This document shows, piece by piece, positions 16,886 through 25,605 of a stretch of 39,106 nt of DNA (within the stretch, counting starts at the first letter, position 1; every line of letters begins with the position of its first letter). The notes under the pieces were generated by a model. That model saw only the letters and a program-made list of their open reading frames with translations, did not search any database and was not told the DNA's origin. The DNA comes from a virus, in the IMG/VR virus record IMGVR_UViG_3300035130_000073, positions 1 to 39,106 of that record; one strand, 5' to 3'. The position numbers and the translations under genes are program-made.

Positions 16886-19222
16886 ATTCCTTGGTTATAC
16901 AGTAATACAAGTGGTACGCCTACAAATTGGGCTTGGAGTGCTTTAAATACATATAATCAACATGCGGCGGCGGTCACTGGAATACCGGCCAATTGTGCCA
17001 TAACATATTTAAAAGTATTTGCCGCGGCTAGATCGTCAACTGTTTATACAAGACTTTGCTTATGGAATCCGGGCGGCTCAATGATACGCCAAACTTCAAC
17101 TTTTACAATGGCGGTTGGTTCCGAGTCCGGTGGTGGTCAATATTGGTATACCAAAACAATAGACTATTATACATTTAGTGCCGGGGGTACTTTATGGGTT
17201 GGATTGTACAGAAATCCTTCAGGAGGTCATATTTTTGGTACTATGACCGGTTCGGGGGATGGATTTAGAAAAACAAATACAAGTGGTTTTCCTAGTGTTA
17301 AAAGTATGACAGGTTGGAACGTTGATTCTAACGACGAGCCGACAGTTGCATTATTTTATATTACTGCACCGGGTACCCCTTCGAGTGCGGCAGTGTCTAG
17401 AGTGTCAGACACAAAGCACACCGTAACATGGACAATAAATAGCTCAGCCGATCAACCTGCTTGGAATCACATGGTTGAAAGATGGGACAATGTTACTAAT
17501 GGTTGGTATCACAAAGCAACCTTATCAAGCTCGGCAAACTCTTACAGTGATACAACAACTATAGCAAATAGGGAATATAGATACAGAGTTAAAGCGTGGA
17601 ATGGAGCCGGCAATAGTAGTTATTCGACAACAAGTTATATTAATACAACTCCGGCGGCCCCTACAAGTGTTGTTGCGACAAGGGTAACAACAACGGTCGA
17701 AATTACTTGGAGTAATCCGGCTACAAGTGAAAGTGGATTGACTATTCAGCGTAAAACTTCAACAGATGGCGTGTCTTGGTCGAGTTATAGTACTTTAAGT
17801 AGTTCAATAGCCGCCGACGAAACAAGTTACACTGATAACAGCCCGGCAAATTATAATCAATATCAAGTAAGAGCAGACGACGACAACCCTGCTTTACATA
17901 GTAATTATGTTGAGTCTAATATAGTTATTGTTATTCAGCCGCCAGATGCACCAACGGGTTTGGACCCAGATAACGACGAAGCTATTGACGCGGATGAAGC
18001 AAACACTTTTACATTTACACATAATCCATTAGATGGAACCGAACAAAGCAAATTTTCAATAAGATATAGGGCCGTTGGAGATAGTTGGCCGGGAACACCG
18101 CAAGCGAATGAGGTTGCAAGTTCTGTAAGTTCTTATAGTTGGTTAGCTTCAACGTTTACTAATGGCACTGATTATGAATGGCAAGTTCAAACGTGGGGCG
18201 AACATGCGACGGCCTCGGATTGGTCAGCAACAGCAACATTTAAGGCCGTTAGTACTCCGGTAGCTACAATAACAAGCCCGTCGGCGGTAAGCGACTACGG
18301 TCTTAGTACTTTAACAATGGAATGGGATTATACACAGGCCGAAAGTGAAGGACAAACACAATATATTGCAACCTTGAAAGATTCAAATGATAATATATTA
18401 GAAACTAGAAATTATGCGTCAAGTGTTGCGGCCGGTGCTTCGGGTAGTACTGTTTTTGGTTATGCTTTAGAAAATGAAACTACCTACAAAGTTACTCTAC
18501 AAGTAAAATGTACTAGCGAGTTATGGAGTGAAGAAACCGAAGTCGAGTTTGATACTGATTTTTATGTTCCACCAACACCGACAATTAGCTTAGAACTTGA
18601 CGAAGATGTTGGGGGTATAAATGTTACTATAACTAATCCTTCGCCGACTGGTGACGAAGTCGAAGCAGTTTCTAATAGTTTATATAGGTCGGTTGATAGT
18701 GGTGATTGGGAACTAGTAGAGGATGAAATCGACATAAATACAACGGTAACTGATTACTTGCCAAGTATCGGCGGTAATACTAATTATTATGTTAATGCGG
18801 TAAGTGCTACGCCTACGGTTGCCGCGTCAAGTGAGAGCGATCTAGATGTAGAAATGACCGGATATTTTTTCTTAAACGGTGGTGACGGTTACGGCGATTA
18901 CGCTAAACTTAGAGGTGATATATCTTACAACGAAGATTTTGGAAGAGAAACAGTAACAAGAGGTTATGAAGGTAGAGACTACCCGGTAAAATATCAAGGT
19001 ACAAATTTAAACCAAGTAATGTCTTTTAGTTGTGATTTGCCTAAAGAAGATTATTCAACGCTTAAAACTCTTATAGAAACAGCCGGCGAACACTTTTTCA
19101 GAGGTTGGAACGGTAGGTATATGCATTGTTCAATTACAGGGGCGAAAATTACAAGAAAAAGCAATACATCTTACCAGTTTTCGTGTATCCTAGAAAGGAC
19201 GGAAGTAGAAAATGGCAACTAA
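16886..19222 (+). CDS. Tail protein with jelly-roll N-terminus and fibronectin type III repeats
   Basis: About 778 residues. The N-terminal 150 residues look like a jelly roll (WAWSALNTYNQHAAAVTGI, then LWVGLYRNPSG). Several FN3-like domains follow (about 160-650; linkers such as TPAAPTSVVATRV and PPDAPTGLDPDN), then a C-terminal tail-specific domain (YPVKYQGTNLNQVMSFSCDL). It probably forms the distal tail or a side fibre that meets the host surface. No ATG is available: the open frame includes a GTG at 16877, but that GTG overlaps the AAGGAGG ribosome site. The ATT at 16886 is at ideal spacing and is the better start. Confidence 0.78.
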   Translation: MPWLYSNTSGTPTNWAWSALNTYNQHAAAVTGIPANCAITYLKVFAAARSSTVYTRLCLWNPGGSMIRQTSTFTMAVGSESGGGQYWYTKTIDYYTFSAGGTLWVGLYRNPSGGHIFGTMTGSGDGFRKTNTSGFPSVKSMTGWNVDSNDEPTVALFYITAPGTPSSAAVSRVSDTKHTVTWTINSSADQPAWNHMVERWDNVTNGWYHKATLSSSANSYSDTTTIANREYRYRVKAWNGAGNSSYSTTSYINTTPAAPTSVVATRVTTTVEITWSNPATSESGLTIQRKTSTDGVSWSSYSTLSSSIAADETSYTDNSPANYNQYQVRADDDNPALHSNYVESNIVIVIQPPDAPTGLDPDNDEAIDADEANTFTFTHNPLDGTEQSKFSIRYRAVGDSWPGTPQANEVASSVSSYSWLASTFTNGTDYEWQVQTWGEHATASDWSATATFKAVSTPVATITSPSAVSDYGLSTLTMEWDYTQAESEGQTQYIATLKDSNDNILETRNYASSVAAGASGSTVFGYALENETTYKVTLQVKCTSELWSEETEVEFDTDFYVPPTPTISLELDEDVGGINVTITNPSPTGDEVEAVSNSLYRSVDSGDWELVEDEIDINTTVTDYLPSIGGNTNYYVNAVSATPTVAASSESDLDVEMTGYFFLNGGDGYGDYAKLRGDISYNEDFGRETVTRGYEGRDYPVKYQGTNLNQVMSFSCDLPKEDYSTLKTLIETAGEHFFRGWNGRYMHCSITGAKITRKSNTSYQFSCILERTEVENGN

Positions 19223-20882
19223 TAGATATACACAAACTTATTTAGTCCAATCCGACGATGGATACGTTGACCACACTGCCGGAGATATAGGGACCTCGGA
19301 TAATCCTTTAAGCTTGTTGCTATATTGGAATATATGGAACACTGACGGTTTTTGTGATTGGTTTGCTTTGTTTGGTCCTGTTAATATACCTAATGGCTCG
19401 ACAATAGTTAGGGCCGAATTGCTTTTTAGTTTGTATTATGTTGCTAATGGTTGGGTATCTTCTGAAATACGAATATCAGACAGGCAGAGTGTTTATAGTG
19501 CATATTCGGATTATACAAACCAAGTTGGAACCAATGAAGCTAAGGAGTTTACACTCGATCAAGTAAGTGAAACACAAATAGTCCAAATGGATATAACCGA
19601 TCTTGTGCAAGAAAAAGTTAATCAAGAGGATTGGACCGCCGGAAGTAATATGTTGTTTTATACTTCAAATACAGATGGTGAAACGGTCGATAGTGGAGCC
19701 GATATTGATTCATATGAATACAATCCAGTAATGACTTTAACTATAGTATATGAGCCGCCGGTTGTTCCATCATTACAAAGCATTTTAGGCGGTTCTAGGA
19801 TTGAGGGGTTTAAATATGAATGGTTAACTTTAAGCGGTGGGATATATGTTCATAATGGGTATTTAGATAATTATGTGAGAAATGCTAATATAAAAATTGA
19901 TTTTACTAGAGATATTATCGGAACTATTAATTTAGAAATGAAAAATTATGATAGTGTTAACTTTCTATCTGACTTGATAAGGCCGTATTATTACACTATA
20001 TACAATGGGACGACATACACATTCCCATTAGGGACTTACATGTTATCAAGCCCTAAAAAGCGTTCTGACGGTAATTTTATTACAAGATATGTCCAAGGAT
20101 ATGACTTATTAAAAGCATTAGAAGATGATAAGACGACAACAAGTACATATTATGCGGCCGGTACGGATGTTTATGACACCATAACAACTTTACTTGATGG
20201 GGTTGGCAATTGGGTAAGGTATTCTATTGAGCCAAGCACTGAAACACTTGTGGAAGATATGAGCTTTGAGTTGGGAAGATCAAAACTATTTATAATTAAT
20301 AGCTTGCTAAATACTATTAATTATTATCCTTTATGGTGTAATGGTGAAGGTGTTTATTGCTCTATTCCTTGGGCCGATTATAATAATATTGCTTGGGAAT
20401 TTGAAGACAATAGTTATTCCTTGTATGAGCCGGGAGTAACTCAAGATATTGACTTTTCTGAAATGTATAATAGAGTGGTTGTGATAGCAAGACAATTAAC
20501 AGAAGACACGGCCCCACTGTATAAGGTATGGACTTTTGAAGATGAAAGCATGGATTCTCATCCTTTAAGTTATACCAGTTTAGGTCGTTATATAACTAAA
20601 ATATTTGATAGTGAAGCAGTAAGTCAAACCTACGTAGATTTAAGGGCAAGACGCGAAATATTAAAAATGTTAGAAATAGAAGAAACTTTGGAGTATAATC
20701 ACGCATATATTACGTCAAGGTTAAATGATGGCCTTCCGTTCCAAGGCGATTGTTTTAAATTTAAAAATGATAAACTAGATATAAATAGCGAGACATATAA
20801 AATTGAAACACATGAGTGGTATTTAAAAGTAGGCGAATTGGTTAAATCTACAATAAGGAGGATAACGGCAAGCTATGATTAA
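19212..20882 (+). CDS. Tail hub / baseplate protein with N-terminal carbohydrate-binding-like domain
   Basis: 556 residues in two parts. Residues 1-185 show the pattern of the DNRLRE/CBM96-like beta sandwich: DDGYVDHTAGDIGTSDN, a VNIPNGSTIVRAELLFSL core, and DITDLVQEKVNQ. Residues 190-556 resemble tail-associated hub proteins (gp27-like): PLGTYMLSSPKKRSDG, then FELGRSKLFIINSLLNTINY and RREILKMLEIEETLEY. The hub closes the tail tube and anchors fibres. The start overlaps the previous gene by 11 bases, and the stop overlaps the next by 8, so all three tip genes are probably coupled. Confidence 0.78.
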   Translation: MATNRYTQTYLVQSDDGYVDHTAGDIGTSDNPLSLLLYWNIWNTDGFCDWFALFGPVNIPNGSTIVRAELLFSLYYVANGWVSSEIRISDRQSVYSAYSDYTNQVGTNEAKEFTLDQVSETQIVQMDITDLVQEKVNQEDWTAGSNMLFYTSNTDGETVDSGADIDSYEYNPVMTLTIVYEPPVVPSLQSILGGSRIEGFKYEWLTLSGGIYVHNGYLDNYVRNANIKIDFTRDIIGTINLEMKNYDSVNFLSDLIRPYYYTIYNGTTYTFPLGTYMLSSPKKRSDGNFITRYVQGYDLLKALEDDKTTTSTYYAAGTDVYDTITTLLDGVGNWVRYSIEPSTETLVEDMSFELGRSKLFIINSLLNTINYYPLWCNGEGVYCSIPWADYNNIAWEFEDNSYSLYEPGVTQDIDFSEMYNRVVVIARQLTEDTAPLYKVWTFEDESMDSHPLSYTSLGRYITKIFDSEAVSQTYVDLRARREILKMLEIEETLEYNHAYITSRLNDGLPFQGDCFKFKNDKLDINSETYKIETHEWYLKVGELVKSTIRRITASYD

Positions 20883-21555
20883 TAATATAAAATTGTTTCA
20901 AAGCATATTAAACAAGCCAGATAATAAAACATATTTAACGGCGACCGTGTCTGACTTAAACCCTCTTAAGGTTAAACTTTATCCGGGTGATGATGAAATT
21001 TTGGCGATTCCTACTACTAATTTATGGGGTGTTACTGTGGGTTCTAGAGTCCTTTTACTTCGACAAGGAAATCAATTTATATGCACTTCGGTAATTGGTA
21101 GCCCTAAAGTTGATAGTATAACAATAAAAAGAACTTCAAATCAATTGTTTACTGGGACAAGTAACACCAAGATAGCTTATGATAGCGAAGATCAAAAAGT
21201 TGGGAGTAACTTGACTTATGATGCTGTAAATTATGGAATAGAAATTGGTGGTGGTGTTTCAATGGTTGAAGCCCACGCCATGACATGGGCTAATTGTGAA
21301 GCTTCGGGAGCCTATTCAGCACAATACATTTACAAAAACTCTAGCGAAGCGACTTACTCAATTGAAAGAAAACGCGATACAAACTCGGAAAAGTGGAGAC
21401 CCCATTTTGGAAGTGTATTAATACCAGTAACAGAAGGAGACATGATATATTGTTACATTAGGTTTAGTGTTTCGGATGCTTCAAATGGTGTAATTGGTGC
21501 TTATGCAAATTCATGTAAATTGATGGTAAGAGTTGTAGAATATGATTTAACTTAG
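20875..21555 (+). CDS. Tail tip protein: OB-fold plus C1q/TNF-like jelly roll
   Basis: 226 residues. Residues 15-80 look like an OB fold of baseplate spike proteins (YLTATVSDLNPLKVKLYPGD, GSRVLLLRQGNQFICTSVIG). Residues 90-226 resemble a C1q/TNF-like trimeric jelly roll (TKIAYDSEDQKVGSNLTYD, then VPVTEGDMIYCYIRFSV-like strands ending LMVRVVEYDL). It probably sits at the tail tip as the receptor-binding or spike subunit. It is the last virion gene; an inverted repeat follows. Confidence 0.68.
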   Translation: MINNIKLFQSILNKPDNKTYLTATVSDLNPLKVKLYPGDDEILAIPTTNLWGVTVGSRVLLLRQGNQFICTSVIGSPKVDSITIKRTSNQLFTGTSNTKIAYDSEDQKVGSNLTYDAVNYGIEIGGGVSMVEAHAMTWANCEASGAYSAQYIYKNSSEATYSIERKRDTNSEKWRPHFGSVLIPVTEGDMIYCYIRFSVSDASNGVIGAYANSCKLMVRVVEYDLT

Positions 21556-21568
21556 AGGGATGTTTAAT

Positions 21569-21619
21569 ATGACAATTAAAATTGGGGGAATTTTATTGAA
21601 AATATTTTTTAAAGAATAA
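21569..21619 (+). CDS. Possible 16-aa leader peptide
   Basis: A 16-codon ORF that follows AGAGGGATG and precedes the large inverted repeat at 21624. The product is hydrophobic and basic (ILLKIFFKE at the end). It could be a leader peptide for attenuation or simply chance. Weak evidence. Confidence 0.2.
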   Translation: MTIKIGGILLKIFFKE

Positions 21620-21623
21620 TTAT

Positions 21624-21658
21624 TTGAATCTAACACAATGTTATTGTGTTAGATTCAA
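21624..21658. terminator. Perfect 15-bp inverted repeat after the virion operon
   Basis: TTGAATCTAACACAA and its exact complement are separated by a five-base loop. No T run follows on either strand, so it is not a standard intrinsic terminator. It nevertheless marks the boundary between virion and accessory modules. Alternatives are an RNA processing site, an operator or a recombination site. Confidence 0.5.
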
Positions 21659-21722
21659 CAATATGGTTATAAGATAGCATTAATGCACGTTTTGAAAGTT
21701 TTTGTATTGACAGAAAAAAAAT

Positions 21723-21765
21723 GATATGTTTCAAACAATACATATCGTATATTGGGATACAATAT
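21723..21765 (+). promoter_or_regulatory. Two adjacent dyads upstream of the first accessory HTH gene
   Basis: GATATGT and ACATATC face each other across 10 bases (21723-21746), followed by ATATTG and CAATAT across five (21749-21765). A TTGACA at 21707 lies just upstream, but I find no well-spaced -10 box. This looks like an operator region, plausibly for the HTH protein encoded directly downstream. Confidence 0.4.
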
Positions 21766-21783
21766 GTTAGATTGGGGGTAAAT

Positions 21784-21984
21784 ATGCAAGATGAAATTTT
21801 AAACATACTAGATTTATGCGAAGTTTTAAAAATATCAGATATCGAAGCTAAAAAATTAATGAAAAGATTAAATGCAAAAATGATTTTTGGAAGGTATTTT
21901 ATCACAAGGAAAATGTTAACCGACTATATTGAAAATGATGCAATACTTAAAAATGATAAAGGCTTTTTACCTCCAAATTTATGA
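21784..21984 (+). CDS. Excisionase/MerR-type HTH protein 1
   Basis: 66 residues from the ATG at 21784, preceded by GGGGGTAAAT; the frame extends upstream to 21721 without another ribosome site. The core ILDLCEVLKISDIEAKKLMK followed by GRYFITRKMLTDYIEN matches the HTH_17 excisionase family: a helix-turn-helix, then a beta hairpin ('G.YFIT') and a helix. Such proteins bind DNA as small architectural or regulatory factors in plasmids, ICEs and phages. No integrase is present for it to partner. Confidence 0.7.
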   Translation: MQDEILNILDLCEVLKISDIEAKKLMKRLNAKMIFGRYFITRKMLTDYIENDAILKNDKGFLPPNL

Positions 21985-21997
21985 AAGGGGATAGTTT

Positions 21998-22282
21998 ATG
22001 TTTGATTTAACACTATTAGATGATTTGACCAACGCCGAACTTGATGAAGTTCTGAAATATATTCATGATAAAAAAAAGAAAACAAAAGATATTTTTGGAG
22101 AATTTTTAGATAATTATGTTTTTGAAGAAAACAAAAAATATACAACTAAAAGTTTATACAAAGACTTTGAAAAGCATTGCAAGGATAAAAAAAAGGTTTG
22201 TCCTATGATTGGGCCATTTACAAAGAGATTAATTAAGTTTAAAGAAGATAATCCAGAAAAAGGGAAGAATATCGAAATTTAA
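21998..22282 (+). CDS. Small basic protein, possible winged-helix domain
   Basis: 94 residues, Lys-rich. After an acidic N-terminus (LDDLTNAELDEVLKYI), the segment YTTKSLYKDFEKHCKDKKK leading to MIGPFTKRLIKFKED resembles the C-terminal winged-helix part of D5-like primase-helicases, where 'ly..y..wc' precedes 'F.k.l'. It could be a stand-alone DNA-binding domain of the accessory module. Preceded by GAAAGGGGA. Function unproven. Confidence 0.45.
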   Translation: MFDLTLLDDLTNAELDEVLKYIHDKKKKTKDIFGEFLDNYVFEENKKYTTKSLYKDFEKHCKDKKKVCPMIGPFTKRLIKFKEDNPEKGKNIEI

Positions 22283-22343
22283 TAAAATGTCAAATTATGA
22301 TAATATATACAGATTGAAAAATACAGAAAATGGGGGAAAAACA

Positions 22344-23396
22344 ATGAAAAAGTTAACTATATTGTTAATAATTGTTACATTATTTACTTTAAACTTTGCT
22401 TTTGTCAATGCAGAAGAAACAGAACAGCCATCTTGCAGTCAACAGCCTACATGTGAGCCAAGTCCTAGTATAGATAATAGTGATAATTCTGATAATAGCG
22501 ATAATTCTGATAATAGCGATAATAGTACTAATGTTGACGTTGACCAAAGTACAGAAACAAACGAAGAAACAACAACTACTACAACAACTGAAAATGACAC
22601 AGAAGTAAGTAATGAGAACGAAGTTGAAAACAACACAGAAAATGAAACAGAAACAACAACAACTACAACACAAAATAATAATAAGGATTCAGAAATTAAT
22701 AATAATACTGAAAATACTACAACTAACGAAACAACTACAGTAAATAGCAATAACCAAATTAATAGCAATAATACAACAACTAATAATATTACAAATAATA
22801 CTTATGTTCAAAGCGTTGAATGTAGTCAAAATGAATTAGGTGTTGATAAGGTAAAAGTTGATTTTGGTAAAACATTTAGTGTTGAAAGTGGAAAAGCTTT
22901 AAAAACTGTTTATTATAAAGGGGAAAAAGTTATAAAATTAACTGGAAACAAACTTAATGCAACTCTTTATTTATACGGTAAAGAATTTAAAAATGCTTAT
23001 TGTAAGGCAAAAAGTTTCAAACTTAAAAAAGGTTTAAATAAACTTAAGCATGAAGTATTTATTAATGGGAAAAAGTGTGTTGTAAATATGACTGTTTACT
23101 CTCACAAAGCGAATGTATTATGCAATGTTAATACCAATACAAACAATGGAAAAGTGGTAGACACTAAAAAAATTATTGTAACAGATAAAAAAGCAGACGA
23201 AGTTAAAACAACAACAAGTGTTGTTAGTGCCTCCGGAGTGTTGGCGGCAAAAACACCAGTCGAAGCTGTTCAAGTTTCAAGTAACGGAAGTTTACCACAA
23301 ACAGGTGAAGGAACTCCGATACTTCCAATTATAATAGGTGCTTTGTTAATAATGGTAGGTATCGCAGCAACATTTAAATTGAAACATGCAAAATAA
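22344..23396 (+). CDS. LPXTG cell-wall-anchored surface protein
   Basis: A secreted protein of about 350 residues. The ATG at 22344 follows GGGGG and opens a signal peptide (MKKLTILLIIVTLF, cleavage expected after FVNA); an ATG at 22287 has no ribosome site. A Ser/Asn/Asp and Thr/Glu/Asn-rich stalk (about 25-165) includes tandem SDN and T repeats. A small globular domain (about 175-275) holds several cysteines, unusual for Gram-positive surface proteins. The end has the full sortase signal: LPQTG near 317, a hydrophobic span and a basic tail. It will be linked to peptidoglycan of the carrier cell. Roles could be adhesion, receptor masking or cell contact during transfer. Confidence 0.88.
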   Translation: MKKLTILLIIVTLFTLNFAFVNAEETEQPSCSQQPTCEPSPSIDNSDNSDNSDNSDNSDNSTNVDVDQSTETNEETTTTTTTENDTEVSNENEVENNTENETETTTTTTQNNNKDSEINNNTENTTTNETTTVNSNNQINSNNTTTNNITNNTYVQSVECSQNELGVDKVKVDFGKTFSVESGKALKTVYYKGEKVIKLTGNKLNATLYLYGKEFKNAYCKAKSFKLKKGLNKLKHEVFINGKKCVVNMTVYSHKANVLCNVNTNTNNGKVVDTKKIIVTDKKADEVKTTTSVVSASGVLAAKTPVEAVQVSSNGSLPQTGEGTPILPIIIGALLIMVGIAATFKLKHAK

Positions 23397-23433
23397 AATA
23401 ATATAATAGTTTTAACCTTGAATTATTAATAAG

Positions 23434-23463
23434 AAGACTCTGGGCCGTTTAGGTCTTTTTTTT
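23434..23463 (+). terminator. Terminator after the LPXTG gene
   Basis: AAGAC and GTCTT form a short stem around a GGGCC-containing loop, followed by about eight T residues. A promoter-like TTGAAA/17/TATAAT lies just upstream (23379-23407), but the transcript would be only about 45 bases long, so that box may be chance. Confidence 0.6.
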
Positions 23464-23465
23464 GT

Positions 23466-23494
23466 TTGACTTGTGCCGCAAAATGACATAAAAT
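23466..23494 (+). promoter_or_regulatory. Promoter for HTH-2 and the DNA translocase
   Basis: TTGACT, a spacer of exactly 17 bases, and TAAAAT. It sits directly behind the LPXTG terminator, so the HTH-2/translocase pair forms its own transcription unit. It lacks the GGATA-N3-TATCC palindrome found in four other promoters here, so control is probably separate. Confidence 0.65.
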
Positions 23495-23528
23495 AATGCA
23501 AAATAACAAAAAAAAGGGGGTAATTGAA

Positions 23529-23723
23529 TTGGATGATAAATTATATTCAGTTGAAGAAGTCGCGAAAATGTTTGGGGTAGCAAATACAACTATTAGAAAG
23601 AAGCTAAGAAAAAAAGAATTGCATGGATTTAAAATCGGAAAAGCTTGGAGAATAAAAAGGACGGAGATTCAAAGGTATTGTAAGGAGGGAATTGACAAGG
23701 CCGAAAAAGAAGGGTTAAGGTGA
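23529..23723 (+). CDS. Excisionase-type HTH protein 2
   Basis: 64 residues from a TTG at 23529, spaced correctly from AAGGGGG. The ATG at 23496 lies only two bases after the -10 box, so it would not be on the transcript with a leader. The core YSVEEVAKMFGVANTTIRKK with LHGFKIGKAWRIKRTEIQRY is a textbook HTH_17 domain (helix-turn-helix, wing, helix). Proteins like this often precede FtsK-type coupling genes in ICEs and plasmids, where they regulate transfer or replication genes. It ends four bases before the translocase ATG. Confidence 0.8.
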   Translation: MDDKLYSVEEVAKMFGVANTTIRKKLRKKELHGFKIGKAWRIKRTEIQRYCKEGIDKAEKEGLR

Positions 23724-23727
23724 TTTT

Positions 23728-25542
23728 ATGAAATTTTTGGGTAAAAACTTATATAACTTATTTGTATATTTAAAAGCAAAAAAAATAAAGCGAATACCAG
23801 TCGCTTTATATATAATAATATTATTATTTGTTTTTGTAAGTTTCTCAACAAAAAAAACATGTTTGAGTCTTTGTATTGTCGTCCTTACATGGATATTAAT
23901 GTATAGTTGGTCATTTTCCAAATCCATAAAATATTATAACACAAGATTTGAAGTTTATAATTTAATAAAAAATAACAGAAGTATTAAATTTGTAGGGCTA
24001 ACTTATCAAGATCAATTTATACTATATAGATTTAAAACCAATATTCCTTTGGAAGAGTTAAGGAAAAGAAAGTCAAGCTTAGAAATGGCATTAAAAACTA
24101 ATATTATCGAAATGGAACTTTATGGTAGGAGTAAAAGTATTTACCAGTTCGTAACAAGTAAGAAAAAAATTGACTTCAAGGCCAAGGCTAAATTATCTAG
24201 TCAAATTCAAGATAAGTTATTTGCGGCTTTTAGAGAATGTAATATTAAGATATCAAATATCGAGGTTATCAAGGAACCCTATAAAAAAACTATATGTTTT
24301 GACTCGAATGAGAATAAGAAAGCTCTAGAAAATAGCCTATATGAAATTGAACATTTAACAGGATTAAGAAATTTAAAGCTTTATTCTGATATAAATTATG
24401 ATTACAAAATAGTATTAAATAAAAATATTGGTATTATAAGCTTTTATACTTTAGTTAAAAATACAAATCTAACCAATAAGGAGAATATGATTGTAGGGCT
24501 AAAAAATAGTGGTAGTTTAGAAATATTAGATATAAAAAAAATATATCATTCAATTGTTGCCGGTTCTACTGGGAAAGGGAAGAGTAACTTTAGTCATGTT
24601 GTTTGTAGTTCTCTAATTAAATCTAATTTAGATATTGCTATGTTCTTATTGGACCCAAAGAAATCAGAGCTAAAGAGATATCGTGATATTGACCGGGTGT
24701 TTTACTCCGGAGATCACAAGGAAATAAACAATATATTAAGTGAAATAGTTAAAGAAATGGACCGTAGGAACATTATGTTTGAAGGAGACAAATTTATTAA
24801 TAATATTGAAATGTGGAACAATTCCAAAGAAGATAAGTTGAATTATATTATAGTTTATGTTGAAGAGATCGCCGACTTAATTATGTCAAGTGATGAAAAA
24901 GACGAAAACTCTTTCAAGAATAATGTAACTAGATTATGTCAGTTAGGCCGTTCCGTTGGTATCAGAGTCTTTTTAAGTACACAAAAGCCAAATGCTGAAA
25001 TAATACCAACTATTATCAAAGGAAATTGCTATACTAGATTTGGTTTTGCTACAACTAACATTATAGAATCAAGGGTAATTTTGGATAACTCAATGTGCTG
25101 TGATCTTAAACAAGCCGGTGACATGATATTCCAAAATAACGGCGAAAATATCAAATTAAAGGTTCCTTTGATTGAGGAAAAATTCATTGTAAATATTGTT
25201 GAATATTTAGAAAAAAATCATAATAAAAAGGCCGATTATCCATTGTCCGGTCGAATGGTCGAAATGGTTAAATCTAAACTTGGAGTTAAAAAAACAGGCG
25301 ACCAATGCGACGGTCGCGACCCGGTCGCAACCATTATAAAAAATAAGCATGATTTGCTTGATTTTTATAAAAAATACTGTGAAAATGAAATTTTTTCTTC
25401 AAGAATAACAAGTGAAAAAGTTGACATAGGAAAAACAAAAATTCAAGAATACAGAAAAGAATTAATAAAAGATGGTACATTAATTGAAAAAGGTAAAAAA
25501 ACATATTTAAATAAAAAAATTAACATCATTAGACTAAAATAA
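23728..25542 (+). CDS. Membrane-anchored FtsK/SpoIIIE-type DNA translocase
   Basis: 604 residues. Two membrane spans lie near 24-42 and 45-63. The motor domain has Walker A AGSTGKGKSN near 279, SMFLLDPKKSELKRY-like sensor sequence after it (seen as FLLDPKKSELKRY), Walker B YIIVYVEEIADLI near 371 and FLSTQKPNAEIIPTIIKGN near 416. The C-terminal 90 residues resemble a winged helix (ITSEKVDIGKTKIQEYRKEL). Relatives include TcpA, Tn916 Orf21 and actinomycete TraB, which pump DNA at the membrane in conjugation. No relaxase gene is nearby, so single-strand transfer is unlikely; dsDNA transfer, segregation or dimer handling are options. It is unusual in a phage. Confidence 0.88.
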   Translation: MKFLGKNLYNLFVYLKAKKIKRIPVALYIIILLFVFVSFSTKKTCLSLCIVVLTWILMYSWSFSKSIKYYNTRFEVYNLIKNNRSIKFVGLTYQDQFILYRFKTNIPLEELRKRKSSLEMALKTNIIEMELYGRSKSIYQFVTSKKKIDFKAKAKLSSQIQDKLFAAFRECNIKISNIEVIKEPYKKTICFDSNENKKALENSLYEIEHLTGLRNLKLYSDINYDYKIVLNKNIGIISFYTLVKNTNLTNKENMIVGLKNSGSLEILDIKKIYHSIVAGSTGKGKSNFSHVVCSSLIKSNLDIAMFLLDPKKSELKRYRDIDRVFYSGDHKEINNILSEIVKEMDRRNIMFEGDKFINNIEMWNNSKEDKLNYIIVYVEEIADLIMSSDEKDENSFKNNVTRLCQLGRSVGIRVFLSTQKPNAEIIPTIIKGNCYTRFGFATTNIIESRVILDNSMCCDLKQAGDMIFQNNGENIKLKVPLIEEKFIVNIVEYLEKNHNKKADYPLSGRMVEMVKSKLGVKKTGDQCDGRDPVATIIKNKHDLLDFYKKYCENEIFSSRITSEKVDIGKTKIQEYRKELIKDGTLIEKGKKTYLNKKINIIRLK

Positions 25543-25605
25543 GATATAATATTGTTGAATAAAAATAAACTTTGTAGTCCTATTTATAAAAATACTAGCT
25601 AAAAT

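Noticed and set aside
22389-22768. Long antisense ORFs, one Cys/Phe-rich and one Val/Ser/Leu-rich, opposite the LPXTG stalk
   Set aside because: They are shadows of the Thr/Asn/Asp repeat codons, with no ribosome site and biased residues.
21784-23723. Excisionase-type HTH proteins as evidence for integration
   Set aside because: No integrase or attachment-site pair is visible, and this fold is widely used by regulators in plasmids.
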